Assembly (NCBI GenBank): GCA_003646025.1
Contig: QNDR01000010.1
Location: 1 to 43,532 of the forward strand
Direction of reading: 5' to 3'
From: Candidatus Fermentibacterota bacterium
Lineage (GTDB): Bacteria; Fermentibacterota; Fermentibacteria; Fermentibacterales; JCC-6
Length of the DNA stretch: 43,532 nt
Shown: positions 7,895 through 16,666 of the stretch, in pieces
Position numbering within the stretch: position 1 is the stretch's first letter
Layout of the letters: each line of letters starts with the position of its first letter
Notes under the pieces: model-generated
The model's input: the letters and a program-made list of their open reading frames with translations, nothing else
Database searches by the model: none
What the model was told of the DNA's origin: nothing
Translations under genes and position numbers: made by a program

Positions 7895-10375
7895 ATGCTG
7901 TTTCTGCCCATTTTGTTGTCTGTGTTTGGCGCAACCGTTCCAACAGGCATTTCTCCTGTGTCCTTCTCTGCCATTGAACGGTCTCCCCTTGAAGATTTTC
8001 CTGCATCTTTTCAGAACATCACAGCCCCGCTGGCACAACCTGCAGACGGAAACACCGTTCTTGTTGTTGTGGCTGATTATGTGGCATCTGCTCTGTCTGT
8101 TGAACTCACCCAGTTCCAGACGGACCTTGCTGCAGAAGGCTGGAACGTCACTGTTCAGAATATGTCCGGGGGAACGGCATCCGACCTGAAAGACCTTGTC
8201 CTTGGAACCACGGATATAGACGGTGCGATTTTCGTGGGTTTTCTGCCAGCAGCCTGGTACGAGGAAGACTACTGGGCACAGGAGGAATTCCCCTGCGAAC
8301 TCTACTTCATGGATCTGGACGGGATCTGGACAGACACGGATTCCAACGGTCTTCTTGATACGCACACAGGTGATGTGGCACCGGAAATATGGCTGGGCAG
8401 AATAGATGCCCACGCTGCAGAATTTGGCTCCGAACTTCTCATGCTTTCACAGTATTTCCAGAAAAACCATCTGTACCGTACAGGAGCCCTCACTCCTCCC
8501 TCAAGGGCTCTGGCCTACAACGATGATGACTGGAGTTCCTACACCGACTGCGGCCTTAATTCCATATACGGCAGTTCCGGTGTTACAGTGGTTAACTCTG
8601 AAACACAGACCACTGCTGAAAACTACCTCTCCCGTCTGGGAGAAGGTTACGAATTCGTGCACCTCATGGCCCATTCATGCCCGTGGGGACATACTTTCAA
8701 GGTGCCCTCGGGGATGTCCGGTACCGTTATGGCCCCTGAGATCGCGCAGGTAAATCCGAATACCGCCTTTCTTCAGCTTTTTTCCTGCTCCAATGCCAGG
8801 TGGACAGAAACCGGGTGTCTGGGCAACTGGTACCTGTTTGGAACAGACATGGGTCTTTTGATCTCAGGTGCAGCGAAAACAGGTTCAATGCTGGACTTTG
8901 AATACTTCTACAATCCGGTGGGCTCCGGTTCAACTTTCGGTGAGGCATTCAGAGACTGGTGGGAGTACGAAGCCCAGGGCGGATTCTCTTCCACAGAAAG
9001 GGCGTGGTTCTACGGAAACGCTCTGCTGGGTGATCCCACACTGAAACCGACAGGTGCCATGGCGGTTAATGCAGGTGTTGGACACAGCTCCCGGCCAACT
9101 GATGTTTTCCCTGTATCCACCAGTTCGAAGTCAGACTGTTTCCCCGCAGTGGATACCCACGAAAGTATCACAGCTATCGCATGGCTCACAGGAGAAAACG
9201 GAAGACTTGATGTTGCGTCACGGTTCTACGACGATTCTTCAGACAGCTGGAGCCAGGTTTACATCGTAGACGCCGATGAATACTGGGACAATGCGGTGTC
9301 TGTGTGTTTTGACAATTCCGGAACCCCCTGGCTGGCGTGGAGCGATTTTGATCTGTCAACCTACTCCTACAGAATAAAAACAGCACACGGTATTCCTTTT
9401 GAATCTGTTGTAACTGCAGTTCCCCAGGAAGGCTATCAGGTGTCTCCCGATCTTGCATTTACCGATAGAATGTGGCTTGTGTGGCAGGACTGGGAAGCAA
9501 CAGGGGGAAGGATCATGTTGAAATCTCTTGACGGCTCTGTACCGGTTCAGCAGCTCAGCGCATCAGGTTCATGGGCGGAATCACCTGTGATCTCAGAGGA
9601 TTACAGCGGTGATCTACACGCTCTGTGGGTGAAACAGACCCCCTCTGGAAGTTCTGTTGTGTGGTGCCATGGAGATGAAGCGGGTTTCAGTACACCGGAG
9701 ATCATCTCAACAGGCAACTTCTGCCATTCTCCTCACATAGCCCTGGCAAACGGAGTTCTTGTGGCCGTGTGGCAGTCTGACGGAGCTGTGTCTGCCGTCA
9801 ACTCCAGAATATGGAATGGATCACAGTGGGAATCTGTTAACACAGTTGCTTCAGGTGAAAAACACATGATCAACCCTGTGGTGTGTACTACACCTGAGGA
9901 CGGTCAGGCTGTGTACTGGCAGGAAGGAAGGTCTGATGCCGTAGCAATGACTTCTGTTCTAACCACAGAAGGCTGGTCGGCACCTTTCCAGCCCGTCTCA
10001 CCAGGCGGTCCTGTGTGGAACCCTGTTGCCTCAGGCGGCAGCATCTACTGGGCAGGAACCCAGGGCGGAGACTGGAACATCTACACTGAAGTATCAACGG
10101 GAATACAACAGGGTTCTTCTCCTGTACACCCTGCTCCTGTGGTACTTAACAACCCTGTAAACTCAAACCTTTCAATAATGTTCTCAGGCGGCGGGTATTC
10201 CTTTACCGGCATCATCAGTTTGTACGACATCGCAGGAAGAAAAGTGCTGGAAACACCGGTTTCCGCAGAAGCTGGAGAGGTGTTCTCTGTAGACTGTTCA
10301 TCTCTGCCCAGTGGTATCTACTCGCTGACCGCAGACAATTTCAGCACAGCAGTGCAGTTCACACTGCTCCGCTGA
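7895..10375 (+). CDS. Secreted gingipain/clan CD-like cysteine peptidase homologue with beta-propeller-like region and T9SS-type C-terminal sorting domain
   Basis: 826 aa; RBS CCGGAGG; signal peptide MLFLPILLSVFGATVPTG; EFVHLMAHSCPWGH (His260) and LQLFSCSNAR (Cys298) in clan CD-like spacing; C-terminus ISLYDIAGRKVLETPVSAEAGEVFSVDCSSLPSGIYSLTADNFSTAVQFTLLR resembles the T9SS type A tail. Confidence 0.75.
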   Translation: MLFLPILLSVFGATVPTGISPVSFSAIERSPLEDFPASFQNITAPLAQPADGNTVLVVVADYVASALSVELTQFQTDLAAEGWNVTVQNMSGGTASDLKDLVLGTTDIDGAIFVGFLPAAWYEEDYWAQEEFPCELYFMDLDGIWTDTDSNGLLDTHTGDVAPEIWLGRIDAHAAEFGSELLMLSQYFQKNHLYRTGALTPPSRALAYNDDDWSSYTDCGLNSIYGSSGVTVVNSETQTTAENYLSRLGEGYEFVHLMAHSCPWGHTFKVPSGMSGTVMAPEIAQVNPNTAFLQLFSCSNARWTETGCLGNWYLFGTDMGLLISGAAKTGSMLDFEYFYNPVGSGSTFGEAFRDWWEYEAQGGFSSTERAWFYGNALLGDPTLKPTGAMAVNAGVGHSSRPTDVFPVSTSSKSDCFPAVDTHESITAIAWLTGENGRLDVASRFYDDSSDSWSQVYIVDADEYWDNAVSVCFDNSGTPWLAWSDFDLSTYSYRIKTAHGIPFESVVTAVPQEGYQVSPDLAFTDRMWLVWQDWEATGGRIMLKSLDGSVPVQQLSASGSWAESPVISEDYSGDLHALWVKQTPSGSSVVWCHGDEAGFSTPEIISTGNFCHSPHIALANGVLVAVWQSDGAVSAVNSRIWNGSQWESVNTVASGEKHMINPVVCTTPEDGQAVYWQEGRSDAVAMTSVLTTEGWSAPFQPVSPGGPVWNPVASGGSIYWAGTQGGDWNIYTEVSTGIQQGSSPVHPAPVVLNNPVNSNLSIMFSGGGYSFTGIISLYDIAGRKVLETPVSAEAGEVFSVDCSSLPSGIYSLTADNFSTAVQFTLLR

Positions 10376-10415
10376 ACCGGGCTTTGATATAATCGGAACA
10401 AGAAGGGGGTGAATT

Positions 10416-11918
10416 ATGAACTGGACATATCTGGGTGAGGCAGTTTTTCTCGGGCTTTCAGTAGGTCTTATGCTGTGGGTGCTTAAAAAGCATGAGGGCC
10501 AGAGCAGGCTTAAACTGTGGGTGATTGCCACAGGGGTTTCCCTGGGTATATACCTGGCCCTGAAGATGCTTGACGTACCATCTGAGGCTATGGGAATCAG
10601 GGTTCTTCTTGCTTTTGCCATCATGATGGCGGCAAACACTGTACTTCAGTTCATGACTCTTCTTCTGTGGGAGCATCTTGCCAGGAGGCAGATGGAGCTT
10701 CCCATTCCAAGGCTTGTTATCGATGTTCTCACCTTCATCATCATGGCAACCCTGGCCGTGGTTCTTCTGAACACCCTGTTCAGTGTAAAACTTACCGCCT
10801 TTCTTGTTACTTCAACAGTTCTTTCCGCTGTAATAGGTCTCTCCCTTCAGGACATACTGGGTAATGTGTTCGCGGGGTTGTCTCTGCAGCTGGAAAGACC
10901 CTACGATATGGAAGACTGGATTGAAGTAGACGGTATTGAAGGTGCTGTGGAGGAAATGAACTGGCGCGTTCTTACAATAAGAACCAGAAACAACGATCTG
11001 ATGACAGTTCCCAATGCAACTGTGTCAAAAACTATTGTTACGAACTACAGCAAGCCCACAAAACTGCATCTCTCCCATGTTACCGTGGGGGTAGGCTATG
11101 CTCACCCGCCGGAGAGGGTAAAAAAGGTGCTTCTCGGTGCTGTTTCCGACACAAACGGTATCAGCGCAAAACCATCACCTGTGGTGTTTCTTGAAGACTT
11201 CGGAGACAGCTCCATCCAGTACGATGTTCGTTTCTGGATCACGGATTTCTCGCGAAAGCTGCACATCACTGATGCCGTCAGATCAAGAATATGGTACTGT
11301 CTGCAGAGGGCCGGTATGAGCATTCCTTTCCCTATCAGCGATGTGTACCTTCACACTGTTACTCCTGACCACGAAGAAAAACTCAGAGCTGAACTCCGCG
11401 AAGACATCATCAAAGAACTGAAGAACCTTGACCTGTTCAAACCCCTTACACACAAAGACATCACAACCCTGGCAGAGTATTCTTCTATTCTTCGCTACAC
11501 CAGGGGGGAGGCAATGGTTCGTCAGGGTGATACAGGTGACAGCCTGTACCTGATTCGATCCGGCTCCGTGGAAGTCACACTCAGGACAGATAAGAATGAG
11601 CCTGTTGTTCTTGCGAGCCTTGGCCCCGGCAAGTGCTTTGGAGAAATGAGCCTTTTAACCGGTGAGCCCCGTTCTGCAACGGTAACCGCACTTGAGGAAA
11701 CCCAGGTTGTTGTGGTTGGCAAGGAGGGTCTCAAGGCTCTGTTTGAATCCAATCCTCTTCTGGTTGAGCCTCTCAGTTCCATGCTTGAAGATCGCAGGAA
11801 AGAACAGGTTGCTTCGCAGACCAAAGCCTCAAAGCGCCGGAATAAAGTGGAAAGCAAATCCAGCGAAAAACACAGAGAAGACATTCTGGCTAGAATTAAA
11901 TCTTTCTTCAAGCTGTAG
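10416..11918 (+). CDS. MscS-family mechanosensitive channel with C-terminal cyclic nucleotide-binding domain
   Basis: 500 aa; TVLSAVIGLSLQDILGNVFAGLSLQLERPYDMEDWIEVDGIEG (MscS) and RGEAMVRQGDTGDSLYLIRSGSVEV...LGPGKCFGEMSLLTGEPRSATVTALEETQVVVV (cNMP-binding fold). Confidence 0.92.
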   Translation: MNWTYLGEAVFLGLSVGLMLWVLKKHEGQSRLKLWVIATGVSLGIYLALKMLDVPSEAMGIRVLLAFAIMMAANTVLQFMTLLLWEHLARRQMELPIPRLVIDVLTFIIMATLAVVLLNTLFSVKLTAFLVTSTVLSAVIGLSLQDILGNVFAGLSLQLERPYDMEDWIEVDGIEGAVEEMNWRVLTIRTRNNDLMTVPNATVSKTIVTNYSKPTKLHLSHVTVGVGYAHPPERVKKVLLGAVSDTNGISAKPSPVVFLEDFGDSSIQYDVRFWITDFSRKLHITDAVRSRIWYCLQRAGMSIPFPISDVYLHTVTPDHEEKLRAELREDIIKELKNLDLFKPLTHKDITTLAEYSSILRYTRGEAMVRQGDTGDSLYLIRSGSVEVTLRTDKNEPVVLASLGPGKCFGEMSLLTGEPRSATVTALEETQVVVVGKEGLKALFESNPLLVEPLSSMLEDRRKEQVASQTKASKRRNKVESKSSEKHREDILARIKSFFKL

Positions 11919-13002
11919 GGCTTGTGACCAAATTGAATTCCTCAACCAGAGTGCTCATCAGTTCCTTTACTGAGATGATCTCCTTTATCCTGAATGCATT
12001 GGCCCCTGCAAAAGCAAATCCGTTTACCAGATCACCGTTTCTGGCATTGCTTAAAGCTTCTGCAATACAGTAAGGAGCTTTCCTTCTGTCGCAGGTTTTT
12101 AGACATTTCCAGAGACAGTTAATGGGTTTTATTATTCCTCTGCTTACATCGGCCAGCAGCTTACTTTTTATCGCCCTTCCCGGAAGACCTACGGGACTGT
12201 TGATTAGAATCAAATCCTCTTCACTACAGTCCACGTAAGCCTGCTTGAATTTTGAATCGACATCACATTCGTTTGTGGCCACAAACCTTGTTCCCATCTT
12301 TACGCCTTTTGCGCCCAATTCTATGAATTTATGAATATCCTCTCCACTGTAAATTCCTCCTGCAGCGATTACAGGAATGGATCTACCATACTTCTGCTCA
12401 TATGGAATAATTTCTTTGATTACTTCCGGTAACAAAACTTCAAGACGGAATTCAGGATTATTAATATCTTCCATTCTGAATCCCAGATGCCCGCCTGCCT
12501 TTGGCCCTTCAAGCACCACAGCATCTGGAGCAATTGAGTAGTGTCTGTCCCAGAACTTACAAATTGCCTGTGCTGCCCGTGAAGAAGATATCTTGGGCAC
12601 TAGATTAGTAAAGCAATTTCTTGCCCGGTCTACAGAGATTATTTCCGGTATTCTTAAAGGCAGTCCCGCTCCAAGAAATACTACCGCTACTTTCTCCTCA
12701 ATTGCAACTTTTAAGTGTTCATTGAAATCGGATATAGCCATCATAATATTCAAGCCGAATATTCCCCTTGTTAACGCTTTTGTTTTTCTTATAACCTCTC
12801 TCAGAATGGTAGAATCACTCTCATCGGAATCAGGTTTTATCCGTCCAATTGCTGCTGTTGAGATAACTCCAATGCCACCCTCATCAGCCACTGTTGCAGC
12901 CAGTCTTGAAAGGGACACCCCTACCCCCATGCCCCCTTGAACGATTGGTAGTTTTGCTTTTACTGATCCTATTTCCAACTGAGGCATTGTTGATTCCATC
13001 AT
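11908..13002 (-). CDS. Nitronate monooxygenase / FabK-like flavoprotein
   Basis: LPIVQGGMGVGVSLSRLAATVADEGGIGVIST, VVLEGPKAGGHLGF, IPVIAAGGIYSGEDIHKFIELGAKGVKMGTRFVATNECD. Start trimmed to MMESTMPQLEIG after GGGAGAGG. Confidence 0.9.
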   Translation of the reverse strand: MMESTMPQLEIGSVKAKLPIVQGGMGVGVSLSRLAATVADEGGIGVISTAAIGRIKPDSDESDSTILREVIRKTKALTRGIFGLNIMMAISDFNEHLKVAIEEKVAVVFLGAGLPLRIPEIISVDRARNCFTNLVPKISSSRAAQAICKFWDRHYSIAPDAVVLEGPKAGGHLGFRMEDINNPEFRLEVLLPEVIKEIIPYEQKYGRSIPVIAAGGIYSGEDIHKFIELGAKGVKMGTRFVATNECDVDSKFKQAYVDCSEEDLILINSPVGLPGRAIKSKLLADVSRGIIKPINCLWKCLKTCDRRKAPYCIAEALSNARNGDLVNGFAFAGANAFRIKEIISVKELMSTLVEEFNLVTSPTA

Positions 13003-13032
13003 TTCCTCTCCCAAAATACTAATGAACATGCT

Positions 13033-13141
13033 TATGTTAACGACGATAACATATGATGCTATGTGGACGTTGTCAACATAGTAGTATGCGATTCATCAAC
13101 AATATGTTGACTTGGTTTACATACCAGACAATGTTCTGGTA
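13033..13141. promoter_or_regulatory. Divergent promoter/operator region between the FabK-like gene and the TetR gene
   Basis: Dyads: TATGTTA-N7-TAACATA (13033-13053); GTCAACATA (13072-13080) facing TATGTTGAC (13103-13111); TACCAGA-N6-TCTGGTA (13122-13141). Minus promoter TTGACA-N17-TATGTT (13076..13048); plus promoter TTGACT-N17-AATGTT (13107..13135). Confidence 0.65.
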
Positions 13142-13165
13142 CTCTAAAAAACCGGGAGTTTCCAG

Positions 13166-13795
13166 ATGCACAATAAACCTTACCATCATGGCAACCTGCG
13201 AGAAAAGCTGATCAATGAAGCAATGAGAGCTCTGTGCAATCACGGCATCGATTCTATTACACTGAGGAAACTCAGCAAGTCTCTAGGTGTTTCAAAAGCA
13301 GCTCCATACAGACACTTCGAAAGCAAGGCCGCTCTACTGGCAGCTGTGGCTGCAGAAGGATTCAGAAAAATGAGGAGTTCATTCGAGGAAACCACAAATG
13401 AAAGAAATCCTCAGACTGCGTTGAGAGTTATTATGGAACACTACATTGCTTTTGCCACGGGAAATCCTGAACTCTACAGACTTATGTTTAGTAGAGAAGT
13501 GATTAAATTACCTGTATCTGAAGAACTGCTTGAAGCGGCCACCGGTGCCTACATTGGAATAAAAGAAATTCTAAGCAGTATGAATTCATCTAAAAAGACA
13601 GCCGTGAACGTAAATACAGCCTGGGCTCTTGTTCATGGTATTTCATTACTGATCAACAACAATCTTCTTGTAATTGATGAGCAGGGAAACGCCGTACACG
13701 CTCTTTCAGTTGATGGTGAAAATCCAGCCGATCTCCAGATTTCAGAGCAGATCTCATCTGCCATAGATGTTTTCATAAAGGGACTTTCAACTTAG
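13166..13795 (+). CDS. TetR/AcrR family transcriptional regulator
   Basis: 209 aa; N-terminal HTH HGNLREKLINEAMRALCNHGIDSITLRKLSKSLGVSKAAPYRHFESKAALLAAVAAEGF; WHG-type TetR_C-like C-terminus. Confidence 0.93.
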   Translation: MHNKPYHHGNLREKLINEAMRALCNHGIDSITLRKLSKSLGVSKAAPYRHFESKAALLAAVAAEGFRKMRSSFEETTNERNPQTALRVIMEHYIAFATGNPELYRLMFSREVIKLPVSEELLEAATGAYIGIKEILSSMNSSKKTAVNVNTAWALVHGISLLINNNLLVIDEQGNAVHALSVDGENPADLQISEQISSAIDVFIKGLST

Positions 13796-13820
13796 GAGGC
13801 CGAGCGAAATGCCCGGCCTC
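13796..13820 (+). terminator. Hairpin between convergent genes, possible bidirectional terminator
   Basis: GAGGCCG (13796-13802) / CGGCCTC (13814-13820), directly after the TetR stop; only a weak T-tract. Confidence 0.45.
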
Positions 13821-13834
13821 TGTTCGTATCCCAA

Positions 13835-15856
13835 CTACTCTATTCTGGCTGTTGAGCCCTCAACAGGTGTAAACAGCTCACACTCTACTCCGGGAACATT
13901 CAGGAACAGAAATTCCTCTACCCTGCCGGCAAAATCAAGGCGGTTCTCCTCATGGGCAAAACCGTGACCCTCGTCACCGTAAACCACATACAGAACCTCC
14001 GTTCCTATTTCGCGAAGGGCACTGACCATCTGGTCACTCTCATCCTTTATCACTCTGGGGTCGTTGTCTCCCTGAACGATAAACATGGGCATTGTCATGT
14101 TCTCAGGAAAATTAACCGGGGAAGTCTCTTCCAGCATTGCTCTGTCCGCTTCGTCCTCAGGGTCGCCCACTCTGATATCCATCATGGCCTTTAGGGGTTT
14201 CCAGTAAGGTGGTACAGTCTCCATGAATGTGTTCAGATTGGAAGGTCCGAAGAAGTCCACGGCAGCGCAGTAGAGTTCCGGTGTGAATGCAGCTCCTGCA
14301 AGTGTTGCGTAACCACCGTAGGAACCACCAAGAATAACTACCCGCTCCGGGTCGGCAATACCGTTCTCCACTGCCCAGCTGACACCATCTGTAATGTCAT
14401 TCTGCATGTTTTTCCCCCACTGCCTGTTACCTGCATTCAGGAACTCTTTCCCAAAGCCGGTAGAACCCCGGAAGTTAACCTGCAGCACTGCAAAACCTCT
14501 GTTGGCAAACAGCTGGCAGAATGGTTCATAACCGTAGTAGTCGCGAGCCCATGGGCCACCGTGTACGTACATAATTGTGGGATATGGCCCTTCTCCGTAA
14601 AACTCTGAATCAGGTAATGTGAGATAGCTGGGCAGCGTATAGCCGTCGCGTGACTGTATCTCTACCGGTTCCACTGAAGCGAGTTTGTAGTCGGCAAGGG
14701 CTGGAATGGCTGTAAACATCTCCATCATGGTTGTATCTGTTCTGTCGTAGAGGAAGTAAACTGCAGGGTTGTCTACAGTGTAGTAAACAACTATCCATGT
14801 ACTGTCCGCGTTGTCTCTGGAAACTGTTCCAAAATCGCCTTCATGGTAACCTGCAAGAAAGTCCATGTCCGGTTGAATGGAGTCATCGAGGATCTCGCGC
14901 CTGCGCCTGAGGTAGTTGAAAGACACAGATCTGGGCTCTCCTGTATTGGGATCGAAACTCACTCCACCAACATCTGCAAGCGAATCGGATGTGATGAACG
15001 AAAGCTCACCGGTTTCCAGGTTCTGATAGTACAGAGCGGAAAGGTTGGATTCAAGGTTGGAAGCCAGATAGATACCTTTTCCGTCATCACTGAATCTTCT
15101 TGGCTCCCATGCATCATTTGATGAGAAGCTGGCAAGCTCCTCCCACTGGGAATTCTCATTCCACCTGTGATACACGGTGAAAAAGCCAGTTTCCGGATTA
15201 ATAGCGCTATACATTCTTATGTTGAGATCTTCGTCAGGCATGTAACCCAGCACCATATCGCCGTTCTCATCCGTACCCGGGTTATCGGCAACCATGGTTA
15301 GTTCGCCTGTTTCCAGGTTGCAGCTGTAAACATCAAAGAACATGGGATTCTCTTCATTGGTTTCTATGAGCACTGTGTTGGGCTGGTCTTCATCTGTGGC
15401 ACTTACGTAAGCTTTTACACCGTCAATGGGAGTGAGGTCAACCACTTCACCTGTCGCAACATCAAGACGGTACACGTGGGTGTTTTCTTCACCAGCTTCG
15501 TCCTGCATGTACAGAATGTGAATACCGTCTTCGGCCCAGGAATAGTTAGTAACGCCTCTGTTGGTGTCGAAGGTAAGCTGCCTGGGTTCAGACATATCCC
15601 TGTTCATTACCCACAGATTAAGCACCGCATCAACAGGAGCTATGTACGAAATCATGCTTCCGTCCGGTGAAATCTGCGGACCAACCCTTTCAGGATTCCC
15701 GAACAGAATCTGCCTGGGAATAAGCCTTTCCGAATTGTCGGAACTCACGTGCTCTGGTTCTACAAACGGCTCTGCCGTGTTGTCTGCAACCGGTGCTTCG
15801 CCATCGCCGCAACCGAGAAGCATAATCACCGGCAGGAAAAACAGAAATCTTTTCAT
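13835..15856 (-). CDS. S9-family (prolyl oligopeptidase-like) peptidase lipoprotein
   Basis: 673 aa; lipobox LLGC; beta-propeller N-terminus; catalytic GGSYGGY, DNDPRV, DEGHGF; YVHGGPWARDYYGYEPFCQLFANRGFAVLQVNFRGSTGFGKEF. Confidence 0.93.
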   Translation of the reverse strand: MKRFLFFLPVIMLLGCGDGEAPVADNTAEPFVEPEHVSSDNSERLIPRQILFGNPERVGPQISPDGSMISYIAPVDAVLNLWVMNRDMSEPRQLTFDTNRGVTNYSWAEDGIHILYMQDEAGEENTHVYRLDVATGEVVDLTPIDGVKAYVSATDEDQPNTVLIETNEENPMFFDVYSCNLETGELTMVADNPGTDENGDMVLGYMPDEDLNIRMYSAINPETGFFTVYHRWNENSQWEELASFSSNDAWEPRRFSDDGKGIYLASNLESNLSALYYQNLETGELSFITSDSLADVGGVSFDPNTGEPRSVSFNYLRRRREILDDSIQPDMDFLAGYHEGDFGTVSRDNADSTWIVVYYTVDNPAVYFLYDRTDTTMMEMFTAIPALADYKLASVEPVEIQSRDGYTLPSYLTLPDSEFYGEGPYPTIMYVHGGPWARDYYGYEPFCQLFANRGFAVLQVNFRGSTGFGKEFLNAGNRQWGKNMQNDITDGVSWAVENGIADPERVVILGGSYGGYATLAGAAFTPELYCAAVDFFGPSNLNTFMETVPPYWKPLKAMMDIRVGDPEDEADRAMLEETSPVNFPENMTMPMFIVQGDNDPRVIKDESDQMVSALREIGTEVLYVVYGDEGHGFAHEENRLDFAGRVEEFLFLNVPGVECELFTPVEGSTARIE

Positions 15857-15946
15857 ACTCTCTCCCTGTTAAAGTCAGCGCGCGGAAACAACACCGTTAA
15901 GTATAGCACTGGGTGCAACCCCTGGTATGATTACTCTGAAATCCAC

Positions 15947-15976
15947 TTGCAGAATGCTCCAGTTCCGCCGTATTGT
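15947..15976 (+). promoter_or_regulatory. Candidate sigma70-like promoter for the nucleotidyltransferase module
   Basis: TTGCAG (15947-15952) - N18 - TATTGT (15971-15976), upstream of the RBS GAAGGAGG. Confidence 0.3.
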
Positions 15977-16010
15977 ATGTGTGCTGACCTTTGAAGGAGG
16001 CCTTACCGTC

Positions 16011-16205
16011 ATGAATCGGGATATCACTGTGGAAGTCTTTCATAGTTTTGAGGAGGAGAACAGAGCCGAAGCTACTCGGCGTTCCAGAACATCAATAGAG
16101 CAACGGCTACACGAGTTCGCCACTCTTCAGGAACGCAGATGGGGGGCTGACTGGGGTTCGAGACCAATCGAAAAAGTAGTATCATACGAGAAAACAGACT
16201 GGTAA
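16011..16205 (+). CDS. Small protein (64 aa) of the nucleotidyltransferase-partner type; candidate antitoxin/partner
   Basis: RBS GAAGGAGG 10 nt upstream of ATG 16011; MNRDITVEVFHSFEEENRAEATRRSRTSIEQRLHEFATLQERRWGADWGSRPIEKVVSYEKTDW. Resembles the small SFEEA...SxxQRL proteins commonly found before stand-alone nucleotidyltransferases. Confidence 0.7.
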   Translation: MNRDITVEVFHSFEEENRAEATRRSRTSIEQRLHEFATLQERRWGADWGSRPIEKVVSYEKTDW

Positions 16206-16209
16206 ATCG

Positions 16210-16663
16210 GTGTTCTTCTCAGATGATATGAAAGACCTTATCTCTCTGTTTCACAAACATGATGTTGCCTATGCTCTTGTAGGCGGTTATGCTGTAAACT
16301 ACTACGGCTACACCAGAATGACTCAGGACATCGACTTTCTGCTTCTTCCATCAAAAGAAAATGCTGAGAATGTAATGAATGCACTGGAGGAGTTCGGCTT
16401 TGGAAATGCAGGTATACAACAGGAATTGTTTGAACACTCCGGCTGCAGTACACCTTGGAGTAGAACCAAACCGGATAGACCTGCTAACACACCTGGAAGG
16501 CATGAACAACAACACTGTTTTCAACAACATTGAACAGACTGCAATTGAGGGAACTACTGTGAACATTATCTGCAGAGCAGACCTAATTCTTGCAAAAAAA
16601 ACATCCAGGCGTCTGCGTGATCAGGCTGATGCGGAAGAACTCGAAAAGCTGTCCGGTGAGTGA
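16210..16663 (+). pseudogene. MNT-like/DUF6036-type nucleotidyltransferase, frameshifted
   Basis: Frame 1 gives HDVAYALVGGYAVNYYGYTRMTQDIDFLLLPSKENAENVMNALEEFGFGNAGIQQELFEHSG. The family-like continuation AVHLGVEPNRIDLLTHLEGMNNNT...ADLILAKKTSRRLRDQADAEELEKL lies in the +1 frame (ORF 16379..16663). Confidence 0.75.
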
Positions 16664-16666
16664 AAG

